From assembly GCF_003611675.1 (NCBI RefSeq), contig NZ_RAWA01000034.1:1-41595 (forward strand): a stretch of DNA of 41,595 nucleotides. The letters run 5' to 3'. The notes under the pieces were generated by a model. It saw only the letters and a list, made by a program, of their open reading frames with translations, made no database searches and was not told where the DNA came from. Shown piece by piece: positions 19,576 through 28,200 of the stretch (the first letter of the stretch is position 1; every line of letters begins with the position of its first letter). Source of the DNA: Corallococcus sp. CA053C (GTDB lineage Bacteria; Myxococcota; Myxococcia; Myxococcales; Myxococcaceae). Both the position numbers and the translations under genes were made by a program.

Positions 19576-20679
19576 GTGTCCAACCGTCGAATGCCTCCTC
19601 CTCCCCGACGCCGCGCCACGGGCCCGGACCCGCTCCCCGGCCAGCGCGCCCGAGGGGCCCTGCTGGGCCTCGCGGCCGGCAACGCCCTCGCCGTGCCCAC
19701 GGCCGGACGCCCCTTCTACGCCCCGGCCTTCCCCCAGCTCGCCGTGGGCCCCTACGACACCATCGTCGGAGGAGGCCCGCACGGCCTGCGCAAGGGCCAG
19801 GTGACGGAGCCCACCCAGCTCGCCGTGGCGCTGACGCTCAGCCTGCGCGACCTGAAGCGCTACGACGCCGGGGACGCGCTGCGCCGCTACCGGGCCTGGC
19901 AGTCCCACGCCTTCGCCGTCAGCGACCCCATGAAGGAGGTCTTCGAGGAGTGCGAAGCGGGCTTCGCGACCGCCGTGAAGGAGGCCGGCAAGCGCGTCTG
20001 GCAGAAGGGCTTCCGTCGCGTGGCGAACGCGGGCGCCCTGCCGCGCGCGGTGCCCCTGGCCGTCCTGCTGGCGAAGGACCCCTTCGCGCTGGCCCAGGCG
20101 ACGATGGAGGACACCGCCCTCACCCACTTCGACCCCCGCAGCCAGTTGGCCAGCGCGGGGCTGTGCGCCGCCATCGCCAAGGCCATCACCGGCGGGCCCA
20201 ACCTCAAGGCCGCCGACCTGCTGCCCGCCGCGGAGGTCGGTATCTCCCTGGCCGGCGCCGCCCTCGCGCGGCTGGAGAAGGACTTCGTCCAGGAGATCAC
20301 CCGCGCCTCCGCCCTCCTGCGCGAGGACCTGGCCCTGGCCGCGCAGGACGACCCGCAGCTCTACGGTCCGGAGCTGCACATGCACCGCCCGGGCAACAAC
20401 GCGGTGCGCGCGGCCTTCCGGCTGGCGTTCTGGGAGCTGCTCCACGTGGGCACGCTGGAGGGCGGCCTCCTGGACGTCGTCCACCGGGGCGGCGACACGG
20501 AGGTCCACGGCGCCGTCACCGGGGCGCTCCTGGGCGCCTTCCACGGCGAGGGCGCCCTTCCAGAAGAGTGGCGCGAGAAGGTGCTGCTCGCCCTCCAGCC
20601 GGCCAACCCCCTGCAAAAAGGGACGGTGATGTGGGAAGTCTACCACCCCCGTCACCTGTTGTTGCTGGCGCCGGGCTAG
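19576..20679 (+). CDS. ADP-ribosylglycohydrolase-fold protein with altered metal motifs
   Basis: A 367-residue member of the DraG/ARH superfamily, whose active members remove ADP-ribose from proteins with two Mg ions. The fold markers are GALLGLAAGNALAVP (27-41), GQVTEPTQLA (74-83) and GGDTEVHGAVTGALLGA (305-321). In active enzymes these usually read G-A-GDALG, TDDT and GGDADT. Here Asp is replaced by Asn36, the acidic pair by Glu78-Pro79, and the last motif keeps only Asp307 and Glu309. It may therefore be a pseudo-enzyme or bind metal differently. Starts are a GTG (19576) or an ATG (19591); neither has a clear ribosome binding site. Transcribed away from eno. Confidence 0.85.
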   Translation: MSNRRMPPPPRRRATGPDPLPGQRARGALLGLAAGNALAVPTAGRPFYAPAFPQLAVGPYDTIVGGGPHGLRKGQVTEPTQLAVALTLSLRDLKRYDAGDALRRYRAWQSHAFAVSDPMKEVFEECEAGFATAVKEAGKRVWQKGFRRVANAGALPRAVPLAVLLAKDPFALAQATMEDTALTHFDPRSQLASAGLCAAIAKAITGGPNLKAADLLPAAEVGISLAGAALARLEKDFVQEITRASALLREDLALAAQDDPQLYGPELHMHRPGNNAVRAAFRLAFWELLHVGTLEGGLLDVVHRGGDTEVHGAVTGALLGAFHGEGALPEEWREKVLLALQPANPLQKGTVMWEVYHPRHLLLLAPG

Positions 20680-20766
20680 GAAGGCGGGCGGTGGGGAGCC
20701 CGCAAGTGCGAAGCCCGCGGGAGGCCGTCCGGTGAGGGACAGCCCGACCGCGGGCCTCTGGAGTCA

Positions 20767-20786
20767 CCGTGGCCGTGGGGCCACGG
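20767..20786. terminator. Perfect 8-bp hairpin between convergent genes
   Basis: CCGTGGCC (20767-20774) and GGCCACGG (20779-20786) flank a 4-nt loop. It lies between the stops of the plus-strand ADP-ribosylglycohydrolase-like gene and the minus-strand small protein gene, the position of a shared terminator. No U-tract follows on either strand. Confidence 0.45.
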
Positions 20787-20798
20787 ACGTGTGGGTCA

Positions 20799-20981
20799 TC
20801 AGACGCAGAGCAGGTCGATGACGACGACGCCTCGCGACGGCTTTTCGTCCTCCATGTCCGTCCGCCGGTGGGGACGGTCATCGGGAACGGGCAGTGGAAG
20901 CTCCACCACCGGCCGCTCGTAATCCTCGCGGCGAAGCCGCTCGCGGCGCTTGATCTCTTCGATGATGAACGCGTCGAGCAT
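20799..20981 (-). CDS. Small charged protein of unknown function (60 aa)
   Basis: A 60-residue protein beginning MLDAFIIEEIKRRERLRRE, followed by a PVVELPLPVPDDRP segment and an acidic/basic tail. The layout (amphipathic helix, many Arg/Glu, then a short Pro-rich motif) resembles small proteins I recall as recurrent in Myxococcaceae genomes; none has a known function. GAGGGAG lies 11 bp before the ATG, which supports translation. It has no signal peptide or membrane segment. It stands alone, with a 400-bp gene-free stretch upstream. Confidence 0.7.
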   Translation of the reverse strand: MLDAFIIEEIKRRERLRREDYERPVVELPLPVPDDRPHRRTDMEDEKPSRGVVVIDLLCV

Positions 20982-21074
20982 GGGTTCGGTTTCTCCCTCA
21001 GCCTACGTACCCCGATGTACGCCCGCCGTCCCGCCCCCTTACCACTTCCACTTCCCTTTGATGCAAATTAAGAA

Positions 21075-21094
21075 CCCCCGTTTCTTCGTGGGGG
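21075..21094 (-). terminator. Possible terminator hairpin
   Basis: CCCCC (21075-21079) pairs with GGGGG (21090-21094), extendable by two G-U pairs. Read on the minus strand the hairpin is followed by TTCTTAATTT, so it resembles an intrinsic terminator for transcription arriving from the SRPBCC gene about 290 bp upstream. Confidence 0.35.
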
Positions 21095-21288
21095 CGTCGC
21101 AGCCGTTCCGACTGGCTGCTCGTCCACCTCCCGACATCCCGGCCAGAGCAACCGTGGCACGGATGTCATGGGGACAGTCCGGACGTTCAAAAACCGCCTG
21201 ATCCTAATGCGCTCGCGCCGCACCGCAACTCAACCCGTCTCAGGTGCTTCCCCGCCCCCCGCGCCGCACGCTTCCAGCCGAAAAGCGC

Positions 21289-21349
21289 CCGCCTGCCCAC
21301 CTGCTCCTTGCACGACGAAGGCCGTGCGCCAGAACAGACAAGCAGGCGG
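21289..21349. other. Nested inverted repeat, possible structured 3' RNA
   Basis: CCGCCTGC (21289-21296) is complementary to GCAGGCGG (21342-21349). Inside lies a second small hairpin with arms GCACG and CGTGC. A run of T follows on both strands (ATTTT on plus, CTTTT on minus). It begins 32 bp after the SRPBCC gene stop, so a 3' UTR structure is the simplest reading. Confidence 0.3.
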
Positions 21350-21381
21350 ATTTTGACGCGGACCGTCAGGACGACGGGACT

Positions 21382-21807
21382 TCAGGGGGCTTCGGCGCGG
21401 CGCTTGAACGCCTCCAGCATCTTCGGGAGCTGGTTGTCCACCAGTCCGTTGACGATGGCCTTGGGGACCAGCATGCCCAGGGCCATCTCCACGTTGTAGG
21501 TCGCGCGCGTCTTGCCCTCGCCCTCGGGCTCCAGGGTCCAGCTGCCCTTGTTGTCCTTCATGACCTCGCCGTTCACGAAGGTCCAGGACATGCGCTTGGG
21601 GCGCTCCTCGGTGACCTGGATGGTGTAGCGGATGGTCTTCACCACATCGACCTCGTAGTGGACCTGGACGGTGTTGCCCTGCCGGTTCGAGGTGGAGACC
21701 TTCTTCACCTCCGACAGGAACTCCGCGTAGCGGTCGTAGGTGGTGATGACGTCGAAGACCTTCTCGATCGGGGCATTGATGATGATGGTGCGCGTGGCGC
21801 CGGCCAT
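21382..21807 (-). CDS. SRPBCC / START-like ligand-binding protein
   Basis: A 141-residue protein beginning with the coenzyme-Q-binding/polyketide-cyclase pattern TIIINAPIEKVFDVITTYDRYAEFLSEVKKV, with WTF and GSWTLEP strands and a C-terminal helix ending LPKMLEAFKRR. The fold forms a hydrophobic cup for lipids or quinones; the closest functional relatives are the COQ10/RatA group. GGAG stands 8 bp before the ATG. It starts 27 bp after the glpX stop and is the last gene of the thioesterase-glpX unit. The ligand is unknown. Confidence 0.9.
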   Translation of the reverse strand: MAGATRTIIINAPIEKVFDVITTYDRYAEFLSEVKKVSTSNRQGNTVQVHYEVDVVKTIRYTIQVTEERPKRMSWTFVNGEVMKDNKGSWTLEPEGEGKTRATYNVEMALGMLVPKAIVNGLVDNQLPKMLEAFKRRAEAP

Positions 21808-21834
21808 GACGGTGTCTCCGGGTGAGGGTGCAGG

Positions 21835-22800
<966 letters not shown>

Positions 22801-22840
22801 TGTGGGGTGCTCCTCGTTCGGGAATTCGGGGAAGAAAGGG

Positions 22841-23242
22841 TCAGACGTCCAGGGCCTTCAGTCGGGCGATGGCTTCGGGCATGCGCTGGGGCTTGCCGTC
22901 GCGCCCCACGCAGGCGTGCATCGTGCGGCCGGTGCACAGGAGCGTGGGGGAGGGGCCGTCGCGGAGCAACTCGTAGGTGAACACGAGTGACGCACGGCGC
23001 AACTCGCTGAGCGTGGTGCGGATGACGAGCAGGTCGTCGTAGCGCGCGGAGGCCTTGTAGCGGGCGCTCGCCTCCACCACGGGCAGGAGGAGGCCGGTGC
23101 TCTCCAGCTCGCGGTAGCTGCCGCCGTGGCCCCGGAAGAACTCGCTGCGGGCGAACTCGAAGTAGCGGAAGTAGTTCGCGTAGTAGACGACCCCCATCTG
23201 ATCCGTGTCGCCGTAGATGACGCGCAGCCGTGCCTCGACCAT
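22841..23242 (-). CDS. Acyl-CoA thioesterase, YbgC/4-hydroxybenzoyl-CoA type
   Basis: A 133-residue single hotdog-domain thioesterase hydrolysing an acyl-CoA. The active-site loop YGDTDQMGVVYYANYFRYFE has the catalytic Asp at residue 14, and the FARSEFF helix follows as in YbgC. The ATG at 23242 was preferred because conserved sequence starts there; ATGs 4 codons and GTG/ATG further upstream are possible. In many proteobacteria YbgC sits with tol-pal genes, but here it leads a unit with glpX and a SRPBCC protein. Its natural substrate cannot be told. The start is 93 bp from a divergent secreted phosphatase gene. Confidence 0.92.
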   Translation of the reverse strand: MVEARLRVIYGDTDQMGVVYYANYFRYFEFARSEFFRGHGGSYRELESTGLLLPVVEASARYKASARYDDLLVIRTTLSELRRASLVFTYELLRDGPSPTLLCTGRTMHACVGRDGKPQRMPEAIARLKALDV

Positions 23243-23335
23243 TGGGCCGCCCATATCAGGGCGGAGTGAAGGGTCCAAGCGGCGCAAGGCGCATGTTGAT
23301 TGCTTCTGACCATCCGGCCGGAGAGGCTGCCCGCC

Positions 23336-24958
23336 ATGTCGCGTGTCCTCGCCGCCCTCCTCGTCCTCATCGCCCTGCCCGCTTCGGCCCGGGCCCCGAA
23401 GCTCACGTTGCTCATCAGCGTGGACGCGCTGGGCAGCGACCTGCTCCTGCGCAGCCGCCCGCGTCTCACGGGCGGTCTGGGGCAGCTACTCAACACGGGG
23501 GCCTACTACCCCTACGCCCGGTATGCCTACGCGGAGGCGCGTACCGCACCGGGTCATGCCACGCTGGCCACCGGCGCGAACCCCTGGCGCCACGGCATCG
23601 TGGACAACGACGTCCATGATCGCGCCACGGGCCAGAGCCAGCAGGTCTACGTGGACCCGACGCATCAGGTGCTGGACGGCGTCACGGTCCCCACGGCGGA
23701 CACCAGCCCGGCGAACCTGATGGCGGAGACGCTGGCGGACCGGCTGCGCGGATCCACGCAAGGCCGGGGCAAGGTGGTGGCGCTGTCGTTCAAGGCGCGC
23801 GCGGCCATTCCGCTGGCCGGGAAGCTGGGCCAGGCGTGGTGGTTCGACGAGGCGACGGGGAAGCTGGTGACGAGCACCTGGTACGCGAAGGCGGTGCCCG
23901 CGTGGATGCAGGCGTTCAACGCGCGCAAGCTGGCGGACGCGGGGTTCGGCAAGACGTGGGAGCTGCTGCGCCCGCGCGCGGAGTACGTGGGCCAGGACGA
24001 CCCTGCCACGGAGCCGCCGGACCCGTACGGGATGGGCCGGGTGTTTCCGCACGCACTGAGCGGCGGGGCCAAGGAGCCGGGGCCCGCGTCGTACCGGGTC
24101 TTCGCGGTGTCGCCCCGGTCGCATGACCTGCTGGTGCAGGCGGCGAAGGCGGCGCTGGAGGGCGAGGGCCTGGGCCGGGACGACGTGCCGGACATGCTCG
24201 CGGTGAGCTTCAGCGGCACGGACGCGGTGTTCCACGCGTTCGGGCCGTCGTCATGGGAGATGCAGGACACGCTGTTGCGGTTGGATCAGGCGCTGGGGGA
24301 GCTGATCGCCGCGGCCGAGCGCGCGGCGGGGGGCAAGGCGAACCTGGTCATCGCGTTGTCGGCGGACCATGGGGGCGCGGAGATTCCGGAGGCCTGGGTC
24401 GAGGCGGGGCTGCCCGGGGCGCGCCTCAACCCGGTGGAGGCGGCGAAGGGGCTGGCCCAGGAGCTGAGAGCGAAGTTCGGCGTCGAGGTGACGGTGAAGC
24501 TGCTGGAGCTGGACGTGTACCTGGGCGGCAAGGCGCTGGAGTCAGGCCAGGTGGACGGCGCGGTGGTGCGCAGAGCGGCGGCGGCGTGGCTCGCGAAGCA
24601 GCCCTTCACGGTGACGGCGGTGGCGAGGGACGATCTGGACTCGGCGCCGGACATCGGGGGGTTGGTGGCGCCCATGCGGCGCGGCTACTACCCGGTGCGC
24701 AGCGGGGATGTGCTCTTCATGGCGAAGCCGTTCCACGTCGTGAGTGACTATCCGCGCGGAACGAATCACGGCACGCCGTACTCCTACGACGTGCAGGTGC
24801 CGGTGGTGTTCGCGGGCCGGGGCGTGAAGCCGGGCCTGTACCTCCAGGAGATTGATCCGGTGGACGTGGCGCCCACGCTGTCAGCCCTGCTGGAGATGGG
24901 GATGCCCGCGTCGGCGGAAGGCAAGCCTCGCGCGGAGGCCCTCACCGGCGCGCGGTGA
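23336..24958 (+). CDS. Secreted alkaline-phosphatase-superfamily phosphodiesterase/phosphatase
   Basis: The ATG at 23336 has GGAG 12 bp upstream and starts a signal peptide (MSRVLAALLVLIALPASARA). The 540-residue enzyme carries the two-metal site of the alkaline phosphatase superfamily: Asp30 (ISVDALGSD), nucleophile Thr70 in TAPGHATLATG with HGIVDND after it, GTDAVFHAFGP, SADHGG and GTNHGTPYSYD. The layout follows nucleotide pyrophosphatase/phosphodiesterases and PafA-like phosphatases. It would act in the periplasm or outside the cell to release phosphate from organic esters. No partner gene is evident; it converges with the RHS-linked small gene, whose stop is 24 bp away. Confidence 0.92.
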   Translation: MSRVLAALLVLIALPASARAPKLTLLISVDALGSDLLLRSRPRLTGGLGQLLNTGAYYPYARYAYAEARTAPGHATLATGANPWRHGIVDNDVHDRATGQSQQVYVDPTHQVLDGVTVPTADTSPANLMAETLADRLRGSTQGRGKVVALSFKARAAIPLAGKLGQAWWFDEATGKLVTSTWYAKAVPAWMQAFNARKLADAGFGKTWELLRPRAEYVGQDDPATEPPDPYGMGRVFPHALSGGAKEPGPASYRVFAVSPRSHDLLVQAAKAALEGEGLGRDDVPDMLAVSFSGTDAVFHAFGPSSWEMQDTLLRLDQALGELIAAAERAAGGKANLVIALSADHGGAEIPEAWVEAGLPGARLNPVEAAKGLAQELRAKFGVEVTVKLLELDVYLGGKALESGQVDGAVVRRAAAAWLAKQPFTVTAVARDDLDSAPDIGGLVAPMRRGYYPVRSGDVLFMAKPFHVVSDYPRGTNHGTPYSYDVQVPVVFAGRGVKPGLYLQEIDPVDVAPTLSALLEMGMPASAEGKPRAEALTGAR

Positions 24959-24981
24959 GGGCCCAAAGAAGTGGAATTGTC

Positions 24982-25257
24982 TCAGCCTTGGTCAGTGCTG
25001 CCACACCAGTGTTCCGAAAAAACTTCAACCGGCCCCACTTCGCCAGTGACGGCACTGACCGTGACACGTGCGATCACAATCGCATCCTCCGGCCTGACTC
25101 CCGTGCAATAGAGTTCAAACACACGGTCGGGTCCAACAAATTCGATTCCCAGCACCAAGCCCTGTCGAAGCCGCTCTGGAAGTGGTGGGTACCGCGCCAA
25201 GGCAGCGCGCGTTGCGACGCGCGCCTTTTGTGTGAGGACGTCCAAATGGATCATCAT
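24982..25257 (-). CDS. Candidate immunity protein for the RHS toxin (91 aa, unknown family)
   Basis: A 91-residue acidic-to-neutral protein without signal peptide or membrane helix and without a family I recognise. Its ATG overlaps the stop of the RHS gene (ATGA at 25254-25257), the tightest possible coupling; a GTG three codons earlier is an alternative. A small gene directly behind the variable tip of an RHS toxin is normally the cognate immunity gene, and this is the only basis for the call. The last residues contain EHWCGSTDQG. Nothing follows on this strand before the convergent phosphatase gene. Confidence 0.72.
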   Translation of the reverse strand: MMIHLDVLTQKARVATRAALARYPPLPERLRQGLVLGIEFVGPDRVFELYCTGVRPEDAIVIARVTVSAVTGEVGPVEVFSEHWCGSTDQG

Positions 25258-28200
25258 GGCGTCCACCCATCAAGACTATCTCCCCATTTTGTAAACATTC
25301 GACGCTCTCCGATAGAGTTAAAGATAGCGCTCTTATTGCCTATGGCCTCCAAAACAGCACGATCTCCATCCGATGACCGCAAAACATTCTTGGAGTCCCC
25401 GGGGTGAGTGTGCGAGGACCACCTCCATCCCCGCTCTCTCAATCTCGCAGCAATACTTGGAGTGATTGGAACAGAGTCTGGCGTACCACGAACGATGAGG
25501 CGTCTGCCTCCAGTCGAGAACATTGCAAATTCATCACCTGTCGCGGCGGTAAGGGCCGTAAGATCCTTGTTGCCGAACAATCGTTTACTCACAATCGTCT
25601 GCGCCCCCGGGCCATTCAATCGTTCGAGAACAGAGCTTTGGACCGGACTCAATTCACCCAAGCCGCGAAAAATAGCCGCTGGATTCCCTCTAGCACTAGC
25701 TGAAATAGTCTTGAGAGACGAGCTAAATCCTCGCAGTGCACCGGCGCCCGTCCGATAAACCCCAGCAGCAGCAAGGATCGTCTTCACACCCGCGATGGAC
25801 GCATGGAAAGCATGCTCACCAACCGCATAGCTATTCCCTGAATCATACGCCTCGCTGGCAAGCCACCCATGCTCAAGCATCTTCCCAGCAGGATTGAACG
25901 TATCAACGAGTCCACCCACGACGCCGTATTCTTTAATGCTGGTCGTGAGTTGCTGTCCTAAACCTATGCTTCCTACCAGCGACTGGTAGACCGGCATTTG
26001 CGAGAGCGCATAGGCGGCAGGCAGGTCCGCAAGAACGGATGCACCCGCGTGAGCGGCGCCATCGACCCAGCTTCCCATTGGAGTCCCGGAACGAGGGCTG
26101 ATTCCCGCTCCGCCAGCACTTCCTGTAGGCCCGGGCTCAACCTTCACCGTGGGATTGCTGGTCGTGTACCTGGGAGTTGAAGACGACTGCGTATTGGGGC
26201 CTGTGTTGACGGTGTTCGAAGTCCCGCCGCCATGCGAAGACCGATAGTTCCAATCCACAGAGTCATAGTGAGAGGGAATGGGGTTAGGACTCATCCCTCC
26301 CCATCCACCGCCGCCTCCCCCACCAATCGTCCGGAAAATATTCAGCCCCCACCCCAAAACATTGAAACCGGAAGGGTCCGTATTCTTGAGCGGATTGTTA
26401 ACACCAAAGCGATAACGATTAAGTGAACTCGAAACAACTGGGTCGGGCGTCAGGAATGCACCCAGGGCTGGATCGTACATCCGCCCCTTCATGTTCACGA
26501 GTTGCGATTCATCATCAACGGAGTGACCCTGGAAGCCATTTCTGAGAAAGGATGGCGCATCCATTTCTTGGGCCAGGTCACCCAGAGCCTGACGCCCCCC
26601 GAACGGAGCAAACTTCATCCGCTCAACGACCTGCCCCTGAGCGTCCGTAATAGCCGAAGGGGTTCCAAGGGGGTCGGCGTGAACATAGAACACCTGCTCA
26701 CTTTCGACCATCCCAGTGCTTCCCTCGTGCCAGTGGACCTGGGCGATCAGAGAGCCATCGGCCTTCAGGCTGAACACATGGTTCGTCAAGCCGGCCTGAA
26801 CGCGTCGCTCGTACACATCCGCCAACGTCAGTGTCTCATCCCCATTGGGGAGGGTCTTCAAGACACGGCGATGCGCCCCGTCATACTTGTAGTGGGTCGT
26901 TGCCTGTCCACGTGACACCTGGGCAGGAAGATCAAACGATGTGTACTGAATCGTCTGGCCCTTCCCATTCTCAAACTGATTCCCTACGGAGTCATAGCTC
27001 ATCTGACGGGTCAGCCCCTTCTGGGTCTGGCTCGTCACAGCATGGGGCCGCAGGCCATTGTAACCGAACGTCGAAGTGAAGCCGGGTCCTGCCACGATAG
27101 GATGGGTCTTCAGATTCCCAATCGAATCATAGGTGTATTCCTGCCTGGAGATGGCACCACGCTGGGTCACCTTCCAGGCTTTCAGCCGGTCCGAGTCGTC
27201 ATACTCGAAATCCTCAGACGTACCATTGAGCAGGTCATGCCGCTCCTCAAGGTTCCCATCCACGGAGAACTTGAACGCAAGCTGCTGCACCTGAGCCAGC
27301 CCTGAAGCTTGCAAGTATCTCAGCGTCCCCGTTTTATCAAAAACCCTGTTCGCGTTGACGCCATTGCCATAAAGTTCCCGTGGAATCTGCCCCAGGGAGT
27401 TGCGCTCCAGCGCCTTCCAATAGCTGAACCCCGTCTCTGCGTTCTGGATGGACGCCAGATTGCCAACGCCGTCATATGTCTTCTGGACCACCAGGCGGGA
27501 GGCACTGCCCGTCGGGCCAACCGACGGGTACGACAGGGTCAGGGGACGGCCGTAATCATCGTAGGTGGTCGCCAGAGAGAAACGCTGTCCCTGCACGACC
27601 CACGTGGTTTCTGCAGGCCGGCCAATCGAGTCGTATAGATACTCCGTTCTCACGCCGTCAGGACTGACTACTGACTCCAACTTCCCACTGCCATGGGAGC
27701 CGGCGGCACCATCCCAGACATACCGGGTAACCCCATCTGGAGACGTAATGACCTGTGGCCGTCCCAATCCATCGCGCTCGATGGTCGTCACGCCAAGCGC
27801 ATCGGTCCGACGAATCACCTCGTCGAAGGCGTTGAAGTCCACGCCCGTACGCCCCTGATCACCATCCACGAGCGCTGTCTGCCGCCCCAAGGCATCGTAC
27901 TCAAGCGAGGTGATATTTCCATTCTCATCGCGAACCTGGAGCAGCTCGCCGCGGACACCGTAGGAGTAACCCACGGACGTAGTCCCGCTCTGCAGGAGTT
28001 TACTCTCCGAGACCACCTTTCCGCGTCCGTCGAGCGTCGTCAGATGGCGCCGGCCTGCCTCATCTGTCACCTCGGAGGTGAGCAGGTCGTAGCTCCAGGT
28101 CCTGAAGCTCCCATCCAACCGGGTGAGCTTTTTGGGGCGCCCCAGCGCATCCTCATCGAAATAGGTGTACAGCGGCGTCTCGTTGGCCGTATGCGGCTGA

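Larger units (their letters stand above)
20982..21381. other. Gene-free stretch with two possible RNA hairpins
   Basis: No convincing coding frame lies between the small protein and the SRPBCC gene. It should hold the promoter of the small protein and the 3' region of the SRPBCC transcript. Two inverted repeats stand out and are listed separately (21075-21094 and 21289-21349). The segment around 21058-21074 is locally AT-rich (TTTGATGCAAATTAAG) compared with the surrounding sequence. Confidence 0.5.
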
